A DNA stretch of 64,000 bases, taken from positions 33,129,315 through 33,193,314 of the forward strand of contig NW_024037069.1 in the NCBI RefSeq assembly GCF_015706575.1, read 5' to 3'. Shown here piece by piece: positions 13,484 to 24,594 of the stretch. The stretch comes from Patiria miniata (lineage: Eukaryota; Echinodermata; Asteroidea; Valvatida; Asterinidae). The notes beneath the pieces were generated by a model that saw only the letters and a list, made by a program, of their open reading frames with translations, was not told where the DNA came from and searched no databases. How positions within the stretch are numbered: the first letter of the stretch is position 1; each line of letters starts with the position of its first letter. The position numbers and the translations under genes are program-made.

Positions 13484-15221
13484 ATCAGTTTGGGACAACT
13501 TGTTAGACATCATAAATGTCAGATTTGCAAGTCCATTAGTTTGTAACCGATACTTAACGTTTTTGTAAGGACAAAGAGGAGTTTTGGAAAGGTAGGTTTT
13601 CTCTGCTTTAACGTCAGTATTACATCTATAGTTTCAAATTCCTGCTCGGCAATTTTCTGTTCGTCGTGGGGCTAGGCTAGGCTAGTAGCCTCTTTGTTCC
13701 TATATCGCTGACTGTCTGACTGACTGACACACTGTCAATTATGGGCTCTGTGCGCGACCAAAAGAAGGCGTGTTTTTCCCTCTTTTGAGAGCTCCGTGGA
13801 CGGGGGACACAGCGTGCGTGTACTGTACTGTGCTGGTTCGTGCGCAAAGTACGCACGACTTCCTGAGTGTGCAAAAGCTATAGCAACCGCGTCTTCGCGT
13901 GAGCGTCAGGCGTCGTCGGCGCGCGAATACATTCGAATTCAACTTGCAATGGTCTCCGAGACTAATCTCCGCCTCCAATAACTTTGGGGACATTCAAAAT
14001 ACGCAGTGGATGGATCGGGAACCAGTCTAGATCACCCCAACTCTCCTTTTCTGGCTGTTGATAGGGTACTTGTGCACGGAGCGGATAGACCTGAGACGTA
14101 ATGACGTTATGGCTTTGTTTCCATTATGCACTTTCCTATAGGAGCGAAGTCGGGACGCCAGATAAAGTGGGGACCGTCTACTACATAGGAAAGCGTACAT
14201 GTAAACAAAGCGTGACGTCATTACGTCTTAGGCATATTGTGACCTAGACTGGTTGTATACTGGCATAGAGAGCCGGGCAGTGTTACCGTATAGGATTACC
14301 CCGTAATAGGCCAAATCCTGTCCATTGTGTAGACGAGATGTTTGACAACCAGTGAATAGCCATTCTAAATCAATTGAATACAATTTCCTTACTTTGTTGT
14401 GAGACCATGCAGGTTGGCTAGTCTTGCTCACATTATCTAGCGCGAATTCTCCCTGTTAAGCAATGGACTATCCTCACATATCTTAAACTCAGCTTTCGTT
14501 TTCTCCACCTGTCGTATCTTCATCTTTGCGTTCATTTCCCCGCGTATTATTATTCAAGAAATGAAGTGACAACTGCAGTCACAATTGATATCATTAATTG
14601 ATTACTTTTATACTTGATTAAACAAGCGGTAATTTATGCATGAACGTTTACCCAGACACCATGGGTATCAAGATGTACTAATCAATTCCATTATGTAAAC
14701 TTAATTACAATCGATAAATGTTGTTGCTCATTATTGTAGACAACAAAGCTTTTGTCGTAGAATGCGAAAAATTGAACGTATAATAGTCAACATCGATATT
14801 AGTGCTTTCAGTTACTTAAATGATTTATTGAGACACTTATACGCTAATATTCAGCATGATATACAGACACATTAAGCAAAGTCTCGTAATATCTCTATAC
14901 TCAAGATGTGGTTTAAATATTGTGTTATGGTACAATTTTAGTAATAATTATTATATCAATCCACGACACACTCCAAAAAATGTGTTTAGAAATGAAACAA
15001 AATTTTGCTGCACTTTGTAAACATGTCTAGAGCTAAACATTACGTGTCCAATTCCTGAACATCAATGTTCAGTTGCTACATATGTCCATCAATACTCTAC
15101 ACATGTTTAGTATTTAGTCATGTTTGCAAAGTAAAAGCCAGAAAGCTTTTGTTTCTGCAGCTTAGCGAACGGGTTGACAAACCATCGTAGACACAGAAAT
15201 TAGCGAGATGGCTGTGCTGGG
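13484..15221. other. 3' flank of the phosphatase gene, no gene seen
   Basis: This should hold the phosphatase 3' UTR and intergenic DNA. No convincing exon, RNA gene or terminal-repeat element was seen on either strand. Around 14,010-14,240 a stretch near CATTACGTC recurs in inverted orientation (AGACCTGAGACGTAATGACG near 14,088 against CGTGACGTCATTACGTCT near 14,210), which may mark a decayed MITE. Confidence 0.4.
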
Positions 15222-16280
15222 CATTAACATAGTGAGACAACTCAGCGGCGTCTGAGCTTTTGTTGTTTATGAAAATGTTGTAAAAAAAACCACTAGGATA
15301 CTCTGATGATACACGAGGCTTTTACTGATGGGATTGGTTGGAGGTAGCACTCAAAACTAATCGCTTTATTGACGACAGAGTCTAAAGTAAGTTTTAGAAA
15401 CAAAGCTTCCTGAGAAATTAACTGCTTGTTCTTGAAGCTAACAAAAAAAAACCCAGTCTAACGACCTCCGCAGTGTGGTACTTGATGTTGGTTGTTTGAG
15501 ATAAATTAGAGGTCGCAAAGAGGGAATGGCGGTTACCGTCAGACACTGGCATAGTTCGGGATGAACTCGATATAAGCAACACAAAGTTAGAACAGCAGAC
15601 GAAAGCCCTCCAGGATGCGACAGTCGGGCAGGGGTGAATGATAATGTGGGGAAATTGGGTTAATGCATGAATGGATGGCTGAAGTAAAACCGGCATGGTT
15701 GCTGACACAATTAGCGACCAGAAACGAAATACAGGTACTTTGCTGGGTTACAAAAGTGGCATATTTCACCATGTTTTCCGTCAAACATTGGAGTGTACTT
15801 TTTGTGCTTTACAGTACTTTCATGTTAGTTTATTCAGTGCATGTTTTGAAATTCTCAGAAACACATTCGTTAGGTAACAGTCCAATTAAAAAGTATGTAA
15901 ACGAATTATATTATGAACCGCAAAGTGGTTATAATTTAAAATGGATTTGTTTTCCCTCAAGTCTTTTTTTATACTGGTACATCATTTGAACTTTAATCCA
16001 CAACAATATCCAAATAATACACTGAGCAAATTACTATTTCGATTTACAATCCAAAATAAAATGTCATTGTACTGCAGCGTAAAGGTTGACTCCGGTTGTT
16101 ATTTTTTTGGTGGACTGAGAGCGCTATATGTAATTTAAGTTTATACAAAGGAACAACAAAGTTGTCTTTGTAAATTAAGTTTATATCAACGATACCGTGT
16201 TTTGTGTGCTAAAGATAAAGTTGTTGAGGTAATGTGTGGTTCATGATTGCAAGAGTGCTTGTAATGTGAAGCATAATAAT
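15222..16280. repeat. Orphan copy of the discoidin-gene 5' flank
   Basis: This block aligns by eye with the upstream flanks of array copies 3 and 4 (36,300-36,900; 37,880-38,500; 50,180 onward). Shared landmarks are GATGGCTGTG near 15,207, ACTCAAAACTAATCGCTTTATTGACGAC near 15,350, CAGTTCGGGATGAACTCGA-like sequence near 15,550 and CGTCAAACATTGGAGTGTAC near 15,780. No signal-peptide exon follows on the minus strand, so the flank is detached from a gene. It is more diverged than the other copies. I infer a remnant of a lost array unit. Confidence 0.6.
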
Positions 16281-16900
16281 GCTTTAAAATCCTACATTAT
16301 ATAAAATCCTTATAGATGACGAATTTAACTACCAAACAACGTAATTATGTCTACTGCATGTTTGTAGAGCTAAGTTAAAGAAACTTGTAATGTTAAAGGG
16401 AAAATACAACATTTGCAAACATAAAAAAAAACAACTACCAAATCATTTTGAAATACCTTGCTGGACTGTTAGTAAATGACAGTGTAAAGCATCCTGTAAA
16501 ATCATGGCACCTGGTATACTGCCATTTTCAAGAAAAGTGGTATTTTTGTATCAATTTCCAACGCTGGTCGGCCGACCAGCGTTGGAAAAAACTGGCTTTT
16601 TTCAAATACTTGCCCCAATTGACCATCGCACTTGTTTGCAATCGAGTACACACCTATAAACGGGTACAAGCCAGCTAGACTGGTTCCCTGACCTACCTTA
16701 CAATTTCCCCAATGTATGTAAACTGCTCTGTTTCTTCTTATATGGAGTCAGGGAACCAGACTACAGGAAAATGATTGTTTTTCTTGATTTTTATAGCATT
16801 TTCAAACCCAAAACCTCAAAAAAGTCAGTGTAACTGAAATAGATTATATAGAAGTGCATATAAAAATAAGTAAAAAGTTGAACAAAGAAACTGTCTGGAA

Positions 16901-16960
16901 CGGCTTGAACCTGCGACCTCCAGTGCTCTACCAACTGGGCTATCCAGTCCTATGTTGGTG
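16901..16960 (-). repeat. tRNA-like SINE head (copy S1)
   Basis: On the minus strand, A-box-like TTGGTAGAGCAC is followed by B-box-like GGTCGCAGGTTCAAGCC. It is the shortest of the family and lies just downstream of the pseudogene's last exon, where several array copies carry a related SINE. Confidence 0.6.
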
Positions 16961-17134
16961 GTTATTTCAATATCTTTGTTCAAGGGCGCTAGTGAGAATC
17001 GCTTTTATTTTTCACATTTACTTCAAAAACAAGGATAAGCTAACATTAACGTGCCCTTATTCCACTTTTTTGTCTTGCCCTAAAAAACTGTGTACCGGGA
17101 AATATTTCAAGAATGAATATCAATCCACAAGGAA

Positions 17135-18401
17135 TTAATCCATTGGACATTGAATCAACTCAAACCGAAGCACACATTTATGTGAGTAGCGAGTAGGGTG
17201 AATGCGCACAGTAGACGCCATGATTGACTGGTTGAAGTAATTAGTGTGAGGGGTAGAAGCAGAGTCAATATCCCCGCAATCAAACAACTGAAAATAAAAC
17301 AAAATAGAAGGAAACGCTGTAAAAAAAAATGAGCACACTTTTTTTCTCTAAAAGTACACACAAATAATGCGCGAATGCTAGGCTTAACTTGATATCACCA
17401 TTGTTTTCCTTGATGTACTCGTAGCCAGATGAAGGTGTGGGCTTGTAGGACACCTAGGGCATCCAACAGGGCGGGCTATCATGAGCACATAAACCAAAGA
17501 GACTCATCAGTGTCATCGATAACCAAGGGCACATTAAAGGTTGCAGACTGGATTTCCTAGTGATTACATGAAACATTGATAACCACGTGACATGCAAGTA
17601 CGCATGCGCTAATCTGAATGGATAGGGACAGGAGCCGATATCGCACGATTACTATGTGTTTTACAAATATTGTCTGCTTTCGTGATATAATAATCGAATT
17701 CAGTCGCTACTACCTGTAGACCCTATTTGAAAAATGTACACGCTTATCATATCCAACAGGACTGAATCGGTATAGTTTAATATAACAAACCGACGCATAT
17801 GAAATTAGCAAAACGTCATTACTTTAATTATCTAAGTTTGGTGAGGATCCATTCACGGTTGCAAAAGCTTGCCAGTCTTTCAACCCGGCGTAGTTTTGGT
17901 CCAAGGCGGAAGTTTTTTTTTGTTCCCGTATTCAGCCGGTCTCTGAAATACAAAACACCGTCAAACTGCGGCGGTGATGGTAGACGGCACAATCAGAAAG
18001 ATGAAACAAATTCAGTCTTGGGAACTTTAGCAGTGGGACCCATGAGATTCCGAGCATATCAAGCGCACGTAAGGGTTACTTTGAAATTCTCAGGGTCTTT
18101 AAATCTAATCATGTTGATAGCGCCCTCTAGGGCCGAGATAGTTTAACGGCGCTTGTCAGGGATCGGGCTCGGGACCGGCTGCATTAAGCGAAACAAAAGG
18201 GTGCAAATCCAGTCTGAAAATAAAACCCAACTCAACCGCGCAGTGCACTGATGGGAGCAGGAACCTACTAGTATGATGGGCTCCAATACGACGGGCCATT
18301 CAGTCGTCCCATGGCGGCAGGATTAAAGTCACCATCACTTGATGCTCGGATACGCTCATCAGGAATGGTGCCGTCTTCAAGACCCAGTCGCTGACAACTA
18401 T
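17135..18401 (-). pseudogene. Discoidin-domain secreted protein, copy 1 (broken)
   Basis: Remnant of the five-exon gene. Recognisable parts are the first F5/8 C exon 18269-18401 (DSCQRLGLEDGTIPDERIRAS), the second at about 17388-17475, and the last 17135-17287, ending LRFELIQCPMD and a stop. The middle exon has lost 87 nt; the remainder reads CCW then MP and an in-frame TAG, and its splice donor is changed from AAG|GTAGGC to AAGTTAAGC. The signal-peptide and four-Cys exons are absent: sequence matching copy 2 stops near 19,181 and resumes at the position matching 26,394, so about 1.6 kb with both exons is deleted. No working secreted product is expected. The first discoidin exon is still open and differs from the others in its loop (SDGDFNPAAMGRLN). 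Confidence 0.88.
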
Positions 18402-19999
18402 CTGTTGTCAAGATCAAAATAAAACCATTTAATGACATACAGCATTTTGATTCCGTATAGTGCGGTTTTCTTCCGTGATATTTGCATGTCTTTCTCAATA
18501 AGGAACGGTTTCAATAAAGACAGCATTTCATGCGAAAAGGTGGTTGTTTCGCTAAAAGGAAGCGGACATTTCATGTTTACAATTGTGGAATAACCATATT
18601 TTAAAGGTCTGGGTTTCAGAAAAGCCATATCTTTAATTTACGGAGTATACGTGGAAAACAACAATTTGCCTACATCTGACGCAGCCTATTTATTTAATTT
18701 GGTCGGCGTGACAACCATGGGCAGTATTTATTTCGGTACCATATTGACCCGAAATAAAAGCTAAAAAAGTCTCACAATTTCATGACGATCACAAAAAGCG
18801 TTCCCGAGCTATTACAAGACATTCCATCGGATTGTGCCCCCCCCCCCTCATCGAATGGGAAAAAGTGATGTGGTCTGTCAAAAACAGACGCTTCTGGCAT
18901 CAGGTCGTTTTTTAAATATTGTAAAACATCCCCCCCCCCAAAAAAAAAAAAAATACATAAATAAAATAAAAAATTCTTTACTAGCAGTTTGAAATTGTTA
19001 CGAAGGTGAAAAAAACCCAAAATGATTGCTTGATGAATTTTGAGTTATCCATTTTTGATTCATTTAGAATTTAACAAAAATAAGTTTATACAGGAACAAA
19101 TTAATACGATCTGAACTGACACAGTTTACTTAAGACATGTTTAGAACTACAAATTTGAATGATAAATAAAAAATGAAATCGGTAGTGTAGTTCACAAACT
19201 TTGTGGACAAAATTAGTTGGCTGTGGTCATCAACACCAACAGAGGAGCAGTGCTGAGTCTTTTTACAAAACCTCGTTTCAGCCTCAAACTTGCAATGAAA
19301 GTAAAAGATAGAGGTACTGAAATGTCGATTTTACACAAGGGTCTTAATGGATTGCATATACTTGGTTGCACAACGGCACTTTACAAATTGAGCTTTTTAG
19401 AAATAAAACGGTTGCGAAATTGAAGAAAAAAATTGTCAGAATCAAGTCCAAATTTGGTGCCTGGCACTCAATTGGATGAAACCTACTCTGTAACCAGCTT
19501 GAGTAGACAAAGCATGAAGAACGATGGCGCCGTACCATTGGGAATGAGTGAGTGAACTCGACAAAGTTCGGTTTACCCCAACCTCGTTTCCATAGGTACG
19601 ATCTAGCTGCGCCATGTTGGTTTCCATCATGCCTTGCGCGATCTTAGTGAAGGAACTCGTACGTGCCCATGGAGTCGATAATCAACCGCGGCGTTGCGCC
19701 CATAGACCAAACCGGGCACGCTATCACTTCTATCACGGAGGCCCTCATCAGTAACAAAAGCTAGTTATTGTTCTGTCATGGAACATTTTGAATCTATTGT
19801 TTGAGACACGACATGTTAAGAAGTACAAATGTAAAAAGAAAACCTGAAAATCGAATACAACTGATCCCGCATATTATTTAGGGAGATGGGGGTGGGCCAT
19901 CAAAGTTGATATATTACACCACAAACATTACATCAAAACTGAAGCTTGACTGTCTTTTGAGAGTCAAGTCAACCTCTCTGTTTTTGGTTATATTCCCAC

Positions 20000-20340
20000 A
20001 TTGCCCTTCTATTGAACCAGGGCACAGTAGGAATTTCGTTCTATTTAAATGTAATTTGCTATATTTAAGGAGAGTTGAAATTATTATTTCTACATTGCGC
20101 TACTACTGACCCTAGGCAAAATGGGAATTTTGTTAATTTGATGCACTTTTTATAGGTAAGGGGTGTTCAATTTACCCATGGGGTAATATTCCCACATTGC
20201 GCTTCTACCTTACCCGGGCAAAGTGGGAACTACAGGCAACTGTGATGTATTTTGCTATAGATAAGTGCTGTTCAAAGTACCCATTGGTAATATTCCCACA
20301 TGGCCCTACCACAGAACCTGGGCAAAGTGGGAATTACTGG
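20000..20340. repeat. Short diverged tandem repeat, ATTCCCACATTG...GGGCAAAGTGGGAA
   Basis: Several units of about 95-115 bp, each with ATTCCCACAT and, some 30 bases later, CAAAGTGGGAAT or a variant. The two motifs are roughly inverted, so every unit could fold. The same array is at about 27,210-27,550 in the duplicated block. Confidence 0.55.
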
Positions 20341-20856
20341 CAATTGTGATGTCATTTGCTATAGATACGGGCTGTTCAAAGGACGCATTGGTAATGTTGT
20401 AGGTTTGTTTAGGGGAAGAAACGAAATTCATTACGTTTCCCGTCAAACATTGGAGTGTACTTTCTCTGTGTTTCAATGAAATCAAGTTACGCACAAGGGT
20501 GTTTTCATGTTAGTGTATTTTATACATGGTTGGAAATTCTCAGAAATATATTCACCAACCTGTAATTATCATTAAAAATTAAAATTATAATTAGAAGACT
20601 TCTAATGCTTTATTATATTTTTATTTTACATTGTCACTTTTTATGCCATTTGCGCATTTCCTACAAATTATTCAGACAATATAACACCGACAGGAACATT
20701 ATTTAGATTAAAGCCAACTAAGCCCAATAAAAAAAGTCAAACAATTAAGCGTACTCAATGTAAAGCTAGCACTTCTTATGTAGAAATTAATGTTTGCATG
20801 CTATCATTTCAGAAATATCTCAGAACCCACTATCATTGGGAACCAACCTAACTGGG

Positions 20857-20912
20857 GACCGACTGAAGATCGACTGAGCGATCGACTGACCGACCGACCG
20901 ACCGACCGACTT
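20857..20912. repeat. (GACC)n / GACTGAGCGATC simple repeat
   Basis: Short array of GACC units preceded by CGACTGAGCGAT. Equivalent arrays lie at 28,064-28,122, 37,292-37,350 and 38,867-38,922 and differ in unit number. Confidence 0.85.
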
Positions 20913-21160
20913 TCACTTTTTGTGACCTAAACTATTTCGTTAAAACTTAAACTAACAATTTGCTGACATGTAAGCGAAATTTTCCCTTTTTTTATACACT
21001 CCATAAATGAACAACACCTCCGTGTTAACCAAGCTCTTTCTGTTTTCTCAGCTGTACAAATCGAATCTAAACTAATGCGCTTTGATTTCTAACATTTCAA
21101 TAAACCACAGGGAAATCAATAATAGGTGCATAGATAAACAAGTTTACATATGCCACTTGG

Positions 21161-21232
21161 GCGGGGTTTGAACCTGCGACCTCTGGAGTATCGTACCGGT
21201 GCTCTGCAATTGAACTGAGTTTTCCAGTCCCA
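21161..21232 (-). repeat. tRNA-derived SINE head (copy S2)
   Basis: Minus-strand tRNA-like sequence with B-box region AGGTCGCAGGTTCAAACCCC and an A-box-like segment partly decayed (AATTGCAGAGCACCGGTACG). A family of these lies at matching places in every array unit. Confidence 0.65.
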
Positions 21233-22083
21233 TGCAACACGCACTTGGCATTATTTAATTAAGCGATCCAAATGAGTGCAAGTGCCATTTTTGTCATCAG
21301 ATTTTTTCCCGACCGACTGACCCTACTTCAGAGGCAAAACAATATGAGAGTCGTACAGACAAAGAGGGACGCCGTATTAAAGTAGGAACCAACTGCTTAG
21401 CATCTTAGAATTACATGACTATGATAGCTCTTTTAATGAATGCTTTTAATCATCACCAATCACTGAGAATGCAATTATCATGTATTAATTAAACAACAAC
21501 GTAGCTCAATAAAGTATATATTATACTCAGCAAAAAGGTGAAAGTGAATGTGTGCCATCATATTAGGTGCACAATGTGCAAGTATGTGGTATAAAGGTGC
21601 CAGTAATCTTTTAACGTTGGGCATGGACGATCCAAAATAGAAGATCCAGTGGATGTTAGTCTAAAGCAAGAAAAATAATGCTGTGAACGTATACAGCAAT
21701 AGTTGAGTGTAAATCGTTTATGTACCACAGAACGTGAAGCATAATTATTTACATTATGTACAACCTGAGATAGAGATTTGAACGACAAAACAGCGTAATT
21801 ATGTCTGTTATGGTTTCAATAAAGGAACTTGTAATGAAAAAGTATTACATACAACCATTTGATTAAAATTGCAATCCACCAACTCGCAGAATATCTAACA
21901 AAATTATCCGTTGTTTCATTCTAAAATGAACAACACGGATACCAAACTCTTTCTGTTTTCTCTAGCTATACGAAGTAAACCAAAACTAATATGTACTCTA
22001 ATTTCTAACGTTCGAATAAACCACATACATTGAACATGGGTGCATATATAATAAGTAGAACGTTCAACAAACAAACTGAATGA

Positions 22084-22150
22084 AGCGGGGTTTGAACCTG
22101 CGACCTCCGGAATACCGTACCGGTGCTCTACCAAATGGGTTTTCCAGCCC
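22084..22150 (-). repeat. tRNA-derived SINE head (copy S3)
   Basis: Minus strand: CATTTGGTAGAGCACCGG (A box), then GGAGGTCGCAGGTTCAAACC (B box). It sits about 180 bp past the stop codon of discoidin copy 2. A functional tRNA is unlikely, because no acceptor stem pairs and the anticodon arm is poor. Confidence 0.7.
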
Positions 22151-22331
22151 TATGTTGGGGGTTCGACGTTATGTCCATACTTTTGTTCAAGGGTGCTAGT
22201 GGAATCGCTTTTATTGCTCCCATTTATTTCCAAAACAAGGATATGCAAAGATGTTCCATATTCGATTGTTTTCAAAAACGAAAATAATGGGCCACGAATC
22301 ATTACAAAACTGAACATCACTCCACATGGAA

Positions 22332-24539
22332 TCAATTTATCGGACATTGAATCAACTCAAACCGAAGCGCGCGTCTACCGGTGTGGCGAGTAGGGTAAAT
22401 GCGAACAGCAGACGCCACGATGGCCTGGTTGAAGTAATTAGTGTGAGGGGTAGAAGCAGAGTCGATATCTCCGCCATCAAACAACTGTTAAGAAAGGTTA
22501 ACAGAAGAAAACGGTGTAAAGGAAAAGAATACATACATTTTCCTCTCAAAAAAGTACACCAAGATACGGCATTAAGTAATTTTCCGTTAAATCTTAACAA
22601 GACGGATATAATTGCTTCTCTAGTGCACCTGCTGTTATGAATTATGGCTTCGCCACTAACAGAAGGGAATGTCAATAGTCGTGTCACTCGTGTGTTACTC
22701 ATTTTTGTTTAAGAATTTCTTGACGACACCTTACACAATCGATTGGAACTCACTTACAACTGTATCTTGCTCAATAACAGTTACTCATGTAATTTATTGA
22801 AGCACTTATACGGCAAGCCTACCTTGATATCACCATTGGTTTCCTTGATGTACTCGTAGCCAGATGAAGGTGTAGGCTTGTAGGACACCTTAAATTCTGT
22901 CACAAGATATGAGACCCAGGAGAATTCATTTCCTTGCGTGATGACGCCAGAAACCCTTGTCGTTTGGAGGAGATCCACCTCAATCCAACACGGCGAGCTA
23001 TCATGAGCACACAAACCAAAAGAGACTTTAATCAGTGTCATTGATAAACAAGCGCACAGGTCAAGGGAGGGAAATAATTTTCCCGTGAATGCAAATAATT
23101 ATATTATTAAACGTTGCTCTCCAGGTGGTAGGTTAACTACGCATGACCGAATCTGAAGAGCTATAGACCTTTCTTTTGTTTGTAAACTTTGGCGCCATTT
23201 TATATTGGCTGCTGCAAGCGCATAAATTGAAGCCGTGATTGGCAACATATTTTTTTCCCACAAGAAGTCTCCATAACGCCCTCAATACAAAGTAAAAAGG
23301 CATTTTGAGGAATTATGTTGTAGCTTTGTTGACAATGTTGTATTTCCAACAATGAAATATTATTTTGGTTATCTGTAATAACTCTTCTTCACTTTTGCGG
23401 TGTTGGACTTTCCATAGTTTTGCAACCCGTGGTTGGCAAAAATGCAGTTTGCCAACCAAGCGTAGAAAGGTTTATAAGAGCACGTAGAAAGGTCTATAAG
23501 AGCACATAGTAAGTTTGGTAAGGAGCCATTTAAGTGGCAACGACTTGCCACTCTTTCAAGTCTTATTCCAAGGCATTATGTGGATTTTGATCCTCTTAGC
23601 GCCGTCAAAGCACCACAGTGGTATAGAGGGCGCCATTACCAAGATGAATCACAATCCGGTTGGAAACTTTGGCACTTGGGCCCAAGAGATTCTGAGCATG
23701 TTTAATGAGTTCTTGATAAATGTCGAGACTCGGTGCCAAAGTTCCAACATGAATGTTAATTGGCTTGTTCATAGCGCACCTGTCACCTCAAAGGTTGAGG
23801 GCGTAGGGATCGAAATCAGCTACATTCAGGTCCAGTGACCTACCAGTATATCGCGGCCCAATATGATGGACCATTCAGTCGTGCCAGGGCAGCAGGTTGG
23901 CTGAAACTTGACCTTGATGCTCGGATGCGCTCATCAGGAATGGTGCCGTCTTCAAGACCCAGTTGGTGACAACTATCTGTTGTCACGATCAAAATAAAAT
24001 TATTGAATGACATACAGCACTTTGATTCCGTATACATGTAGTGCGGTTTTCTTCCATGATTTTTCCATGTCTTTCTCAATAAGGAAAGGTTTCATAAGGT
24101 GATTTTTTTGCTAATAGGAAGCGGAAATTTAATGTTTACAATTGTGGAATAACCATATTTTAAAGGTCTGGGTTTCAGACAAGCCATATCTTTAATTTAC
24201 GGAGTATACGTGGAAAACAACAGTTTGCCTACATCTCACGCAGCCTATTTATTTAATTTGGTCGGCGTGACAACCATGGGCAGTATTTATTTCGGTACCA
24301 TATTGACCCGAAATAAAAGCCCAAAAAAGTCACACAATTTCATGACGATCACAAAAAGCGTTCCCGAGCTATTACAAGACATTCCATCGGATTGTGCCCC
24401 CCCCCTCATCGAATGGGAAAAAAGTGATGTCGTCTGTCAAAAACAGACGCTTCTGGCATCAGGTCGTTTTTTAAATTTTGTTAAACTCCCCCCCCCCAAA
24501 CAATTTTTTTTTTAAATAAAATAAATAAATAAAATAAAA

Positions 24540-24594
<55 letters not shown>

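Larger units (their letters stand above)
19185..22160. repeat. Intergenic block duplicated at 26,395-29,370
   Basis: About 3 kb between copy 1 and copy 2 repeats almost base for base about 7.2 kb to the right. One chance 68-codon frame (19,217-19,423 and 26,427-26,633) is identical in both. It includes the 5' flank, four to five diverged motifs of the form ATTCCCACATTG...GGGCAAAGTGGGAA (20,000-20,340), a GACC simple repeat and two SINE heads. No gene was found in it. Confidence 0.85.

Noticed and set aside
15663..15989. 108-codon plus-strand frame
   Set aside because: Lies in the relic flank; no conservation with the matching flank copies and no domain.
22084..22150. tRNA genes at the sites with GGTTCAAACC
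   Set aside because: A and B boxes are present, but acceptor stem and anticodon arm do not pair convincingly and the copies are interspersed; SINE heads fit better.
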